From Microbacterium memoriense (lineage in GTDB: Bacteria; Actinomycetota; Actinomycetes; Actinomycetales; Microbacteriaceae), in NCBI RefSeq assembly GCF_025398275.1, contig NZ_JAODOR010000008.1:124001-188000 (forward strand): a DNA stretch of 64,000 nt, given 5' to 3'. The notes under the pieces are model-generated. The model was given only the letters and a program-made list of their open reading frames with translations. It did not search any database and was not told where the DNA came from. Both the position numbers and the translations under genes were made by a program. Shown here in pieces: positions 8,884 to 17,673 of the stretch. How positions within the stretch are numbered: position 1 is the first letter of the stretch; each line of letters starts with the position of its first letter.

Positions 8884-8970
8884 ACTCTCCGCGAACCCGG
8901 CAGAGCCCGGTTACCCTTGCTACGTTTCCGTCCTGGGGGAGTTGGCCTGGGTGCCGTCTCGCGGAGAGCC
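8884..8970 (-). ncRNA. ffs: Small signal recognition particle RNA (4.5S type)
   Basis: The minus strand gives a closed hairpin RNA. The outer stem CTCTCCGCGA pairs with TCGCGGAGAG (8959-8968 with 8885-8894). The apical part reads CCCCCAGGACGGAAACGTAGC and then AAGGGTAA. This matches the SRP helix 8 pattern CAGG-x-CCGGAAGG-x-AGCA, but the tip is CG-GAAA-CG, a GNRA tetraloop of the GAAA type. The RNA binds Ffh and guides membrane-protein targeting. A TAGACT box just upstream (8977-8982, minus strand) fits a -10 element. The RNA ends against the Nudix stop codon, and TTACTTTT follows. The ends are estimated to within about 10 nt. Confidence 0.85.
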
Positions 8971-9076
8971 GCCACAAGTCTAGCCGACTCCCAGCCCCGG
9001 CCTTCCCGCCCGGGCTAGGCTCGGTTCGGGGCCGCACCGCCGCGTCCACCGCCGATCCCGATCTGCAGGGAGCCGC

Positions 9077-10072
9077 ATGCCGGACTTGACGACCAACGCC
9101 CCCGCTGTAGATGCCACCAGCTTCGCCGAGTCCACCGACGCGATCGCGGCGTCGGTCTCGCGAGTGATCGACGGCAAACCGGCCGCCGTGCGGGCAGCCC
9201 TCGTGTGCCTCCTCGCCGAAGGCCACCTCCTCATCGAGGACGTTCCCGGCGTCGGCAAGACGATGCTCGCGCGAGCGCTCGCGGCATCCATCGAGGCGAC
9301 CGTGCGCCGCATCCAGTTCACGCCCGACCTGCTACCCGGCGACGTGACCGGCGTCAGCGTCTACAACCCCGTCGATCGGGAATTCGAGTTCAAGCCGGGC
9401 GCGATCTTCGCGCACATCGTCATCGCGGACGAGATCAACCGCTCATCGCCGAAGACCCAGTCGGCGCTCCTCGAAGCGATGGAGGAAGGGCAAGTCACGG
9501 TCGACGGCACGAGCCACCTTCTGCCCGATCCGTTCTTGGTCGTCGCGACCCAGAACCCCCTCGAGATGGAGGGCACCTACGCGCTGCCCGAAGCGCAGCG
9601 TGACCGATTCATGATGCGCATCTCGATGGGGTATCCGGAAGCCGCCGACGAAGCCCTCATGCTGCGGCAGCGGGATGCCGTCAATCCGCTCGATGCGCTC
9701 TCACCGGTCGCCGACGCGAGTCAGGTGCGCGCCCTCATCGAGTGGGCGCGGATGGTCCATGTCTCCCCCGCGGTCGAGGAGTATGCCGTCTCCCTCGCCC
9801 GCGCGACCCGGCAGCACCCCGAGCTGCGACTGGGGGCGAGTCCGCGCGCGACGCTGCAGCTCGTCCGGGCCGCGAAGGTCTGGGCCGCGCTGGATGGCCG
9901 GAACTTCGTCATTCCCGATGATCTCGTCACCCTCCTGCAACCCGTCTTCGCGCACCGACTGATCCCGGCCCGCACCTCGGCAGCATCACGCGGACACAGC
10001 GCGGGCGACACGGTTGCCGGGATCGTGCAGTCGATCGCCGGCTCCGTCCGCGTGCCTCTCGCTACGCGCTGA
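9077..10072 (+). CDS. MoxR-family AAA+ ATPase
   Basis: The 331-residue AAA+ ATPase has Walker A PGVGKTMLARAL near residues 58-69 and Walker B with sensor region IADEINRSSPKTQSALLEAM near residue 115. The stretch ATQNPLEMEGTYALPEAQRD is diagnostic of MoxR proteins. MoxR ATPases act as chaperones that help assemble or activate protein complexes, often together with a DUF58 protein and a transglutaminase-like membrane protein, which are exactly the next two genes. The ATG at 9077 follows an AGGGAG ribosome site six bases upstream. Only 7 bp separate it from the DUF58 gene, so the three form an operon. The client protein is unknown. Confidence 0.92.
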   Translation: MPDLTTNAPAVDATSFAESTDAIAASVSRVIDGKPAAVRAALVCLLAEGHLLIEDVPGVGKTMLARALAASIEATVRRIQFTPDLLPGDVTGVSVYNPVDREFEFKPGAIFAHIVIADEINRSSPKTQSALLEAMEEGQVTVDGTSHLLPDPFLVVATQNPLEMEGTYALPEAQRDRFMMRISMGYPEAADEALMLRQRDAVNPLDALSPVADASQVRALIEWARMVHVSPAVEEYAVSLARATRQHPELRLGASPRATLQLVRAAKVWAALDGRNFVIPDDLVTLLQPVFAHRLIPARTSAASRGHSAGDTVAGIVQSIAGSVRVPLATR

Positions 10073-10079
10073 TCCTCCG

Positions 10080-11324
10080 ATGACACGCTGGCCGCTGACA
10101 GTCCGGGGCACGGGCGCAGCGTTGCTGAGCCTGCTGTGCTTCGTGCTGGCACACGAGTTCCGCCTCACCGAGCTGATCTACGTCGGCGTGCTGTTGGCCG
10201 CGGTCGTCATCGCGAGCGTGGCCACGCTCCATCTCGTCAGGCGCACCGAAACCGTGTCACGGTCCTTCTCCCCCGATGTCGTGGCGGTCGGAAGCGACGT
10301 CGACGTGCGCGCACGGGTCGCCATCCGCTCTCCCCTGCCGATCGCGCAGGGCCGGTGGACAGACACCCTGCCCCGGGGCATCTCCGGGGACGCCACGGGA
10401 GATTTCCCGGCGGTCGCCTCCGGCATGCGCACGGAACGCAACGGCGTGGAGATCACGTACCAGGTGCGCGCCGAGCGCCGTGGCGTGCGCCGATTCGGGC
10501 CGCTCACGATCACGTCGACCGATCCGTTCGGATTCGCTCGACGCCGCCATGCCGTCGGCGGCACGGTCGCACTCACGGTCGCGCCGGTCATCGTCGACCT
10601 CGGCGCCCTCGCAGATCTCCCCGGCGAAGCCGGCGGCAGCATGCACACCGCCACGCACCAGCTGGGTCAGGGCGCCGACAACCTCGTCCCCCGCCATTAC
10701 ACGCCGGGCGATTCGATGCGCCGCATCCACTGGCGGGCGAGCGCCCATCGCGACGAGTTGATGGTGCGGCAGGAGGAGCAGGAGACCGCCCCTGAGGCGA
10801 CCGTGATCTTCGATCGCGCCGTGCGCCGGTGGGACCAGAGCGCCGCCCGCGCTCCGGGCGCGGACCCCGGTTTCGAAGCGGCCGTCAGCGCGGCCGTGTC
10901 CGCCGTCGCGCGATTCGTCGCGGAGGGGTATCGGGTTTCGGTGCTCGAGGTCGACGGCGCGGAGCTGTGCGCACCGATCGACAGCGGCGATATGGCCGGC
11001 GCCCTCCATCTCGCGATGTCGCTCGCCACGATCGTCACCCACGGGCAGGCTTCGCTCGATGCCACGGTCCGGCTGTTCGCCGGCACGATGACCGGCCCGC
11101 TCGTGGTCGTCACGGGCATCCTCGACGAAGCGGATGCCGCGCTCCTCGGCCCGCTGGCCCACCACAGTTCCCTGCCGATTCTGCTCGCGGTCGCCCCGCA
11201 CGGCACGGCGCTCGCCCGTGCGTCCGACGCGGGCTGGCGTGCGGCCGGCATCGGTCCGGACGACGATCTGACCCAGGCCTGGCGCTCCGTCGTCGATCGA
11301 GGGACCAGCCGTGTCGGCGGCTGA
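10080..11324 (+). CDS. DUF58 domain membrane protein
   Basis: The 414-residue protein has two hydrophobic N-terminal segments (about residues 10-45). A soluble beta-rich region follows, then the DUF58 signature YTPGDSMRRIHWRASAHRD with DELMVRQEEQE, and a von Willebrand A-like fold is expected in the C-terminal half. The start is the ATG at 10080 (MTRWPLTVRG); an upstream in-frame extension overlaps moxR and lacks the expected membrane segment. DUF58 proteins are thought to act with MoxR ATPases in envelope or metal-centre assembly. The last 14 bases overlap the next gene, indicating translational coupling. No enzymatic activity is suggested. Confidence 0.88.
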   Translation: MTRWPLTVRGTGAALLSLLCFVLAHEFRLTELIYVGVLLAAVVIASVATLHLVRRTETVSRSFSPDVVAVGSDVDVRARVAIRSPLPIAQGRWTDTLPRGISGDATGDFPAVASGMRTERNGVEITYQVRAERRGVRRFGPLTITSTDPFGFARRRHAVGGTVALTVAPVIVDLGALADLPGEAGGSMHTATHQLGQGADNLVPRHYTPGDSMRRIHWRASAHRDELMVRQEEQETAPEATVIFDRAVRRWDQSAARAPGADPGFEAAVSAAVSAVARFVAEGYRVSVLEVDGAELCAPIDSGDMAGALHLAMSLATIVTHGQASLDATVRLFAGTMTGPLVVVTGILDEADAALLGPLAHHSSLPILLAVAPHGTALARASDAGWRAAGIGPDDDLTQAWRSVVDRGTSRVGG

Positions 11325-13569
11325 CGGCCGCCCCGGCGCCCGGCCGGGCGCGCTGCGCGTGACGATCGCCCTGTGGCTGGCACTGCAGGCCATGGTGATC
11401 CCGCTGTACTCGGTGATCTCGCCCGGACTGTGGGTCGTGGGAGCCGGAGCGATGCCGGCCGTCCTGCTGACCGTCGGTTATCTGCTCCGGCGGCGACGGG
11501 TGCCGGCGGTCGCGGTGAGTGGGGTCGAGCTCGCCGTCTGGGTCGCTGTCATCACCCTGGTCGCCTTCCCGTCGCAGTCGCTCCTCGGTGTCATCCCGAC
11601 CGGCGGCGCGTTCGATGCGGCGCGACTGCTCGTTCAGTCCGCGTCGAACGAGATTCTCCTCGGGGCCGCGCCCCTGCCGGCCAGCGCAGGCCTGAACTTC
11701 CTGGTCGTCGCCTCGCTCGGGCTCCTCACGATTGCCCTGGACCACGTCGTCTTGACCGCACGGATGCCGCTGCTGGCCGGGATCGCGCTCGTCGCGGTGT
11801 GGCTCGTGCCCGCGATCGCCGTCCCCTCGGGCGTCGATGTGATCGCGTTCGCCGTGCTCGCGGCATCCCTTCTCTTCCTGATCCGTGCCGACACCCGCAC
11901 ACGCGAAGCGCCCGCCACCGGTGGCCGTGCGGCCGGCGTCACACCGGTCGCCGTCGCGATCGGCGCGGTCGCGATCGTCGCCGCGCTCGTTGCGGCACCC
12001 GCGCTCCCCCCTCCGCCCGCGACTGCCGGCGCCGGCGGGCTGATCGCGAGTATCGATCCCAGCCTCGACCTCGGCGATGATCTGCGGCAACGCTCCGATG
12101 TGCCCGTCCTGTCGACCTACAGCGACTCCCCGACACCGCCGTACCTGCGCGTGGCGACGTTGTCGGTTTTCGATGGCGCGGTGTGGATGCCGGACCGCCT
12201 CCGTTCGGTGCCGCTCGAAGAGGCGCCGCTGGCCCCCGTCGCCGTCGACGAGGGCGTGCGCCTGACCGAATACCGCACGTTCGTCTCGATCGACCAGCTG
12301 TCCTCGGCGTATCTGCCGGTCTCGTTTCCGGCCGTCGGCGTGAACGGCCTCGAGGGGCTGTGGCGGTCGGTCCCGTACAGCCGGACGGTCCAGACGGGCG
12401 AAAGCAACGCGCAGGGTCAGCAGTACGAGGTCATCACGCACGTCCCCCGTCCGACCCTCGAGCAGATCCGTGCGGCCGAGACCGAGATCACCGAGTCGCG
12501 CATCGACCTGCAATCGCTCCCGGAAGGCACGCCGCCGGTCGTCGGCGAGCTTGCCGCACAAGTGACCGCCGGCGCGACGACCGACTACGACCGGCTCATC
12601 GCGCTGCAGGACTGGTTCCGCGGCCCCGAGTTCAGGTACTCGCTGACGGCCCCCGTGGCGGACGGCTTCGACGGGAGCAGTGCCGAGGCTGTCGCACAGT
12701 TCCTCGAGCAGAGGGAGGGCTACTGCGTGCACTTCGCCGGCGCCTTCGCGCTCATGGCCCGCTCTCTCGACATGCCGACGCGCATCGCCGTGGGGTTCCT
12801 GCCCGGAGGTTTCACGGGTGAATCGATCGACGGCATGCGCGTCGCGGAGGCGTCGACCGCGCAGCTGCACGCGTGGCCAGAGGTCTACTTCAGCGGGATC
12901 GGATGGGTGCAGTTCGAACCGACCAAGAGCCTCGGCACGCAGACGCGGTTCGTCCCTGCCGCGTCGGCTCCCACTGACGACGGGGGCACGGATGTGGGAG
13001 CCCCGACCCCGACACCGACCGCCACTTCCTCCGCCACGGCCGCACCGAACGCGGCCGACCGCGACACCGACACGCAGGCCGGCGCCATCACCGGCCCCGC
13101 GTTCGACCCGCGGCCGGCCGCCACCGTCCTCGGGATCGTACTGATCGTGCTCCTGGCTCCGGCGGCGGCGGGGGCTCTCCGGCGCGGACTGCTCCTGCGC
13201 CGAGCAGGCCGGGGTAATGTCGGCGCCGGGTGGCGGTACGTCCAGGATGCCGCGATCGATCTCGGCGTGGACGTCACGTCCGCTGAGACACCGCGGGCGT
13301 TCGGCGCGCGGCTCGTCGCGTCCGCGGATGCGCCGCGTGACGAGACGCGCAGACTCGTCGCAGCCGTCGAGCACGTGAGCTACTCGCCGGCCCCTGCGCC
13401 AGCTGTCGGCGATGTCCGTGGGGATGCGGCGGCCATTCGCGAGGGCATGCGTGCCGCGGTCTCCGGACGGGCGCGCGTCGCCTCAGCGCTGCGCCCCCGT
13501 TCCCTGGTCGTGCGCCCCGGTTCGGCGTTCGCGGAGCACGTCGTGAGCACACCGGCATCCGCCCGCTGA
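11311..13569 (+). CDS. TgpA-like transglutaminase-domain membrane protein
   Basis: The 752-residue protein starts with about six membrane segments (residues 20-230, DUF3488 region). A long extracytoplasmic transglutaminase-like domain follows, containing EGYCVHFAGAFALMARSL with Cys472 and QLHAWPEVYFSG with His520. Another membrane segment lies near residue 605, with a short cytoplasmic tail. The third triad position, usually Asp, is Glu536 in QFEPTKS, as in many actinobacterial members. A low-complexity Thr/Ala/Pro linker precedes the last membrane segment. The GTG at 11311 has GAGGGA upstream and overlaps DUF58. Family proteins are tied to envelope peptide cross-linking or hydrolysis; the substrate is unknown. 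Confidence 0.88.
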   Translation: MSAADGRPGARPGALRVTIALWLALQAMVIPLYSVISPGLWVVGAGAMPAVLLTVGYLLRRRRVPAVAVSGVELAVWVAVITLVAFPSQSLLGVIPTGGAFDAARLLVQSASNEILLGAAPLPASAGLNFLVVASLGLLTIALDHVVLTARMPLLAGIALVAVWLVPAIAVPSGVDVIAFAVLAASLLFLIRADTRTREAPATGGRAAGVTPVAVAIGAVAIVAALVAAPALPPPPATAGAGGLIASIDPSLDLGDDLRQRSDVPVLSTYSDSPTPPYLRVATLSVFDGAVWMPDRLRSVPLEEAPLAPVAVDEGVRLTEYRTFVSIDQLSSAYLPVSFPAVGVNGLEGLWRSVPYSRTVQTGESNAQGQQYEVITHVPRPTLEQIRAAETEITESRIDLQSLPEGTPPVVGELAAQVTAGATTDYDRLIALQDWFRGPEFRYSLTAPVADGFDGSSAEAVAQFLEQREGYCVHFAGAFALMARSLDMPTRIAVGFLPGGFTGESIDGMRVAEASTAQLHAWPEVYFSGIGWVQFEPTKSLGTQTRFVPAASAPTDDGGTDVGAPTPTPTATSSATAAPNAADRDTDTQAGAITGPAFDPRPAATVLGIVLIVLLAPAAAGALRRGLLLRRAGRGNVGAGWRYVQDAAIDLGVDVTSAETPRAFGARLVASADAPRDETRRLVAAVEHVSYSPAPAPAVGDVRGDAAAIREGMRAAVSGRARVASALRPRSLVVRPGSAFAEHVVSTPASAR

Positions 13570-13576
13570 TCGGACA

Positions 13577-13618
13577 CGACGAAGCCCCACCCCCGAGGAC
13601 GGGAGTGGGGCTTCGTCG
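13577..13618. terminator. Bidirectional intrinsic terminator
   Basis: CGACGAAGCCCCAC (13577-13590) pairs perfectly with GTGGGGCTTCGTCG (13605-13618), and CCCG/CGGG extends the stem inside the loop. It lies between the convergent TgpA-like and symporter genes and can serve both. Confidence 0.85.
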
Positions 13619-13623
13619 CGGTG

Positions 13624-15033
13624 TCACGCGCGCACGGGCTCCGCTGACGGCGATGCGCCATCCTCGACGGCGTCGTCCGAGTCGTCCGCGAACGGCTCTC
13701 CGTCACGCCGTGCGTTGTAGAGCGCCTCGTCGAGGATCCCCTCCCGCTTGGCCACGATCGTGGGAACCAGCGCCTGTCCCGCGACGTTGACCGCCGTACG
13801 GCCCATGTCGAGGATCGGGTCGATCGCGAGGAGGAGACCCACGCCCTCCAGCGGAAGACCCAGTGTCGACAGCGTCAGGGTGAGCATGACGGTCGCGCCG
13901 GTCGTTCCGGCGGTCGCGGCCGAGCCCACGACCGAGACGAGCACGATCAGCACGTACGAGATGATGTTGAGCTCGACGCCGAAGAACTGGGCGACGAAGA
14001 TCGCGGCGATCGCGGGGTAGATCGCGGCGCAGCCATCCATCTTCGTCGTCGCACCGAGCGGCACCGCGAACGACGCGTATTCCCGCGGCACGCCGAGGTT
14101 GCGCTCGGTGACCCGCTGCGTCAGCGGCAAGGTACCGATCGACGAGCGCGACACGAAGGCGAGCTGAACCGCCGGCCAAACGCCCGAGAAGTACTGGCGG
14201 ACCGACAGCCCGTTGGCCTTGATCAGAATCGGGTAGACGACGAACAGCACGAGCACGAGTCCGACATACACCGCCACGACGAACCAGACGAGCGTGAGGA
14301 GCTTGTCGGTGCCGTACGAGACGACCGCCGAACCGATGAGCCCGAGGGTGCCGATCGGGGCGATCCGGATGATCCACCAGAGCACCCGCTGGACGACCTT
14401 CAGAAGTGATTCGGTGACCGAGATGAAGGGCTCGGCGCGCTTTCCGAGCTTGAGCGCCGCGATCCCGACGGCGACCGAGACCACGATGACCTGGAGGACG
14501 TTGAATCCGACGCTCGAGGTGACTGCGCCGGTGGCCGCATCGGCGGAGCTCGACACGGTCAGGCCGAGGAAGTTCTGCGGGATGAGGCCCTTCAGGAAGT
14601 TCCACCAGGTGCCTACCGCGTAGGGGTCACCGGCGGTCAGGTCGCTGTGATCGACACGATTGCCGGGCTGGATCGTCACCCCGAGGATGATGCCGATCGT
14701 CACGGCGATCAGCGCGGTGATCCCGAACCACAGCAGGGTCTGGCCGGCCAGCCGCGCGGCGTTGGTGACCCGGCGCAACTGGGTGATGCTCGCGACGATC
14801 GCGAGGAAGACGAGCGGAATCACGGCAGCCTTCAGCAGCGTGACGTAGCCGTTGCCGATCGTCGACAGTGTCGCGGTCAGCCCGTTGGGGTTGCCTTCCG
14901 CGTCCGTGCCCAGATTGAGCGCGAGCACGCCCAGCACGACGCCGAGAATCAGCGCGAGCGTGATCTGGAATCCGAACGAGCGGTAGAAGGGCTTCTTTTT
15001 GCGCGCTGTCGCGCCGGTCGGGGTGGAACTCAC
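13624..15033 (-). CDS. Dicarboxylate/amino acid:cation symporter (possibly TcyP-like)
   Basis: The 469-residue integral membrane protein of the DAACS family has eight or so helices. The serine-rich hairpin signature SRSSIGTLPLTQ and the C-terminal core IDPILDMGRTAVNV are present. The usual NMDGT substrate/cation motif reads TKMDGCAAIYPAI, closer to the cystine/TcyP branch (NGCAGIYPA) than to glutamate or dicarboxylate carriers. It would import an amino acid or dicarboxylate with Na+ or H+. The GTG at 15033 is chosen because AGGAG lies six bases upstream and the basic segment RKKKPFYRS follows. The C terminus is an acidic tail. The substrate is inferred only. Confidence 0.87.
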   Translation of the reverse strand: MSSTPTGATARKKKPFYRSFGFQITLALILGVVLGVLALNLGTDAEGNPNGLTATLSTIGNGYVTLLKAAVIPLVFLAIVASITQLRRVTNAARLAGQTLLWFGITALIAVTIGIILGVTIQPGNRVDHSDLTAGDPYAVGTWWNFLKGLIPQNFLGLTVSSSADAATGAVTSSVGFNVLQVIVVSVAVGIAALKLGKRAEPFISVTESLLKVVQRVLWWIIRIAPIGTLGLIGSAVVSYGTDKLLTLVWFVVAVYVGLVLVLFVVYPILIKANGLSVRQYFSGVWPAVQLAFVSRSSIGTLPLTQRVTERNLGVPREYASFAVPLGATTKMDGCAAIYPAIAAIFVAQFFGVELNIISYVLIVLVSVVGSAATAGTTGATVMLTLTLSTLGLPLEGVGLLLAIDPILDMGRTAVNVAGQALVPTIVAKREGILDEALYNARRDGEPFADDSDDAVEDGASPSAEPVRA

Positions 15034-15144
15034 GTGTATCTCCTGGGGGACGGCGAATGCCGAGTGATGCGATGTATCGATCTGGATGCGGGGGCCACGC
15101 GGCACAACGACCGGGATAGCGCTGTCATTCCCGCGAGACGCGAA

Positions 15145-15172
15145 AAAGCCCCGACCGCGAAGTCGGGGCTTT
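15145..15172 (-). terminator. Intrinsic terminator of tRNA-Ser
   Basis: AAAGCCCCGAC pairs with GTCGGGGCTTT around a CGCGAA-type loop. On the minus strand the stem is followed by a T tract (complement of 15143-15147). It lies a few bases beyond the tRNA 3' end and upstream of the symporter gene on the same strand. Confidence 0.85.
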
Positions 15173-15177
15173 CTCTG

Positions 15178-15269
15178 TGGCGGAAGTGACAGGATTTGAA
15201 CCTGCGAGACGAGTTACCCCGCCTACATGGATTCCAGCCATGCTCCTTAGGCCGCTCGGACACACTTCC
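15178..15269 (-). tRNA. tRNA-Ser (anticodon GGA)
   Basis: The reverse strand folds as a class II tRNA. The acceptor stem is GGAAGTG/CACTTCC with discriminator G, and an encoded CCA lies at 15178-15180. The anticodon stem CATGG/CCATG encloses loop CTGGAAT, so the anticodon is GGA (15233-15235). A long variable arm and a GCAGGTTCAAATCCTGT T-arm complete it. It decodes UCC and UCU. Confidence 0.97.
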
Positions 15270-15313
15270 AAGGGACGATCCTACCTCAGGTCGACGCGCG
15301 CTCCTCGCCCGGG

Positions 15314-16006
15314 CTACGGGATCGGGAGTTCGCGCGTGCGGTCCCAGGGCTCGGTCCATCCGAGGCGGGTGAACAATCCGTCGAGCAGCACAGCGGTGAA
15401 ACCCCAGACCAGATGGACACCCGTCGGATGGTCGACGACGAACCCCGGGCCCCGCCACTCGCGTCCATCCCGCCGGATGACGGTGACCCCGCGGTGCGCG
15501 GGGTCGAGAAGATCGGCGACGGGTGCGCGGAAGACGGCGGCGGATTCGGCCTCATCCACGACCCCCACGGCAGACGGATGCCGCCACCATCCGAGAACGG
15601 GGGTCACGACGTGGCCGGAGTACTCGAGCGGCACCGGGTCGAGGGCGCCGAGCACATCGACACCGGCGAGGTCGAGCCCCGTCTCTTCGCGAGCTTCACG
15701 AAGTGCCGCACCGGTCGGGCCGTCATCGCCGGGATCCAGCCGCCCCCCGGGAAAAGCCACCTGCCCGGGGTGCGAGCGCAGCGTCGTCGCGCGGGCGAGG
15801 AGCAGCACGTCGAGATCGCGGGACACCGCGGAGGCCACATGATCGCTCGGGAGGTCGTCGAGGACACCGAACAGGATGAGCACAGCCGCGGCGCGCGGAT
15901 CTGCCGGCATCGGGAACCCCCGCGTGTCGCCGATCGGACCACCCTCGGCCGCGATTCGCTCGAGGTGTGCGCGTGCGGTCGGGGGTGAAACGGAGGCAGC
16001 GGGCAC
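15314..16006 (-). CDS. Nudix hydrolase, CoA pyrophosphatase-like
   Basis: The 230-residue protein has the CoA-pyrophosphatase (NudL/Pcd1-type) signature: LLLARATTLRSHPGQVAFPGG directly precedes the Nudix box GRLDPGDDGPTGAALREARE ETG. It probably hydrolyses CoA or oxidised CoA into phosphopantetheine and ADP-type products. The predicted start is a GTG at 16006. The downstream end is about 45 bp from tRNA-Ser. The gene is divergent from the siderophore-interacting protein gene, with about 60 bp between their starts. The closing segment GFTAVLLDGLF is normal for the family. Substrate preference among dinucleotide-like compounds cannot be told from sequence. Confidence 0.87.
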   Translation of the reverse strand: MPAASVSPPTARAHLERIAAEGGPIGDTRGFPMPADPRAAAVLILFGVLDDLPSDHVASAVSRDLDVLLLARATTLRSHPGQVAFPGGRLDPGDDGPTGAALREAREETGLDLAGVDVLGALDPVPLEYSGHVVTPVLGWWRHPSAVGVVDEAESAAVFRAPVADLLDPAHRGVTVIRRDGREWRGPGFVVDHPTGVHLVWGFTAVLLDGLFTRLGWTEPWDRTRELPIP

Positions 16007-16065
16007 CCTCTCAGGCTACGCCCGCAGATCAGCCCCCCGCCCGTTCTGGCGACTACCGTGGAGAG

Positions 16066-16836
16066 GTGGCCCTTTCTTCGCGCACTGCTCTCCGCCCGCC
16101 CCGCCCCACGATCGAGTGGGAGGTGGTCGCGACGGCGCAACTGAGCCCGGACCTCGTGCGCGTCACGCTCGGCGGCGCCGGGTTCGGTGAGTTCGAGGAC
16201 CGGCCCGAGACAGACAAATACGTCAAGCTGAAGTTCACCGGCGCCGATGCCGTGCCCGTCACCCGCACGTACACGGTGCGCCGCGTCGACCACGAGGCCC
16301 GCACACTCGACATCGACTTCGTCGTGCACGGCGACGAAGGCCTCGCGGGGCCGTGGGCGGCCGGTGCCCGCCCGGGCGACCTCATCGGCCTGATGGGGCC
16401 GGGCGGCGGGTATCGCCCCGATGCTGAGGCGGACTGGCATCTGTTCCTCGGTGACCTGTCGGCGCTTCCGGCGATCGCCGCGACGCTGGCCGCGCTGCCG
16501 ACGGATGCCGTGGGTCATGTGTTCGTGGAGGTCTCCTCCGATACCGCCATCATCCCGGTCGAGGCCCCGGCGGGCGTGGAGATCGAGTGGGTGGTCGACC
16601 CCACCCATAAGGCCGAGACACTGGCTTCGGTCCTCGCTCAGTTCGACTGGCCCGCCGGTGTCGTGCAGGTGTTCGCACACGGTGAGCGCGAGTCGATGAA
16701 GGCACTGCGGCGCGTCCTGTTCGACCAGCGCGGGCTCGACCGCGGCCAGGTCTCGCTCTCGGGCTACTGGGCGCGCGGCCGCACGGAGGATCGCTTCCAG
16801 GCCGAAAAGCGCGAACCGATCGGCCAGATTCTCTGA
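16066..16836 (+). CDS. Siderophore-interacting protein, FAD-binding ferric reductase
   Basis: The 256-residue protein follows the SIP architecture: an N-terminal FAD-binding barrel with VTRTYTVRRVDHEARTLDID and FVVHGDEGLAGPWAA, then an NAD(P)H-binding half ending in SGYWARGRTEDRFQAEK. The WARGRTED motif is characteristic of siderophore-interacting reductases, which reduce ferric siderophores in the cytoplasm to release iron. The GTG at 16066 is chosen because the family begins shortly before the barrel. A longer open frame reaching 15967 overlaps the divergent Nudix gene and is unlikely. No siderophore uptake genes are adjacent. It converges on the SDR gene with 9 bp between stops. Confidence 0.9.
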   Translation: MALSSRTALRPPRPTIEWEVVATAQLSPDLVRVTLGGAGFGEFEDRPETDKYVKLKFTGADAVPVTRTYTVRRVDHEARTLDIDFVVHGDEGLAGPWAAGARPGDLIGLMGPGGGYRPDAEADWHLFLGDLSALPAIAATLAALPTDAVGHVFVEVSSDTAIIPVEAPAGVEIEWVVDPTHKAETLASVLAQFDWPAGVVQVFAHGERESMKALRRVLFDQRGLDRGQVSLSGYWARGRTEDRFQAEKREPIGQIL

Positions 16837-16845
16837 CAGCGCTCG

Positions 16846-17673
16846 TTACGCGTCGATCCCCAGCATCCGAGTACTGCGTTCCCACAGGTCCCGCGCGAGC
16901 TCCGTGTCGTCGGCGAGCGGCGATGTCTTTGCGACTTTGTTCTTCGCGTAGTACTCCCCCGGCGTCCAGTCGACGCCGGGCGCGCCGAGCGCAAGCCAGG
17001 CCAGTCGCCCGCCACCGACCTCGGTGCCGGTGAGGAGCCGGCTCACGAGCGGATTCGTGTACATCCAGCGCCACATTCCGGTCGAGGCCGACGCGAAGCT
17101 CGACGCGATCGCGCCCGGATGGAACGCGACGGCGGAGAGTCCCTGGCCACCGAAGCGACGCTGCAGCTCTTTCGTGAACAGCACGTTCGCGAGCTTCGCA
17201 TTGCCGTACGCCGCGCTGGCCGAGTAGTCGCGTTCGCCCTGCAGGTCGTCGATGTCGAAACGCGAGAAACGCTGCGCTGCGACGCTGGACGTCTGGATCA
17301 CCGATGCGCGATTCGCGATCAATCGCTCCGTGAGCAGATGCGTGAGCAAAAACGGCGCAAGGTGATCGACCTGAAAGGTCAGCTCGAACCCGTCGGCCGT
17401 GACCGTGCGAGCACCGAAGATCCCGCCGGCGTTGTTGGCCAGCACGTCGATCCGCGGGTAGCGCTCGAGGAGGGTCGCGGCGAGGGAGCGCACCTGCGCG
17501 AGGTCGGCGAAATCGGCCACGTGCGCGTCAGCATCGATGCTCTCGGCGACGGCGCGGGTCTTACCCGGATCGCGTCCGACGACGACGACGTTCTCCCCCG
17601 CCGCGTGCAACTGCCGCGCCGCGGCAGCACCGATGCCGTCGCTCGCGCCGGTGAGGACGATCGTCCGCGTCAC
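16846..17673 (-). CDS. Short-chain dehydrogenase/reductase
   Basis: The 275-residue SDR has the cofactor motif TGASDGIG near residues 8-15, the structural NNAG motif and the catalytic YGNAK (YxxxK), with a preceding serine in SSVAAQ. It belongs to the retinol-dehydrogenase/oxidoreductase-like SDRs that act on small carbonyl compounds; the substrate is unknown. The start is a GTG at 17673 whose GTGA overlaps the stop of the upstream NAD(P)H-binding gene, so the two are translationally coupled. The conserved PGEYYAKNK segment near the C terminus is common in actinobacterial relatives. Confidence 0.88.
   Translation of the reverse strand: MTRTIVLTGASDGIGAAAARQLHAAGENVVVVGRDPGKTRAVAESIDADAHVADFADLAQVRSLAATLLERYPRIDVLANNAGGIFGARTVTADGFELTFQVDHLAPFLLTHLLTERLIANRASVIQTSSVAAQRFSRFDIDDLQGERDYSASAAYGNAKLANVLFTKELQRRFGGQGLSAVAFHPGAIASSFASASTGMWRWMYTNPLVSRLLTGTEVGGGRLAWLALGAPGVDWTPGEYYAKNKVAKTSPLADDTELARDLWERSTRMLGIDA

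Noticed and set aside
11110..13374. Minus-strand open frame of 754 codons
   Set aside because: It is opposite the DUF58 and TgpA-like genes and lacks any hydrophobic or catalytic pattern.
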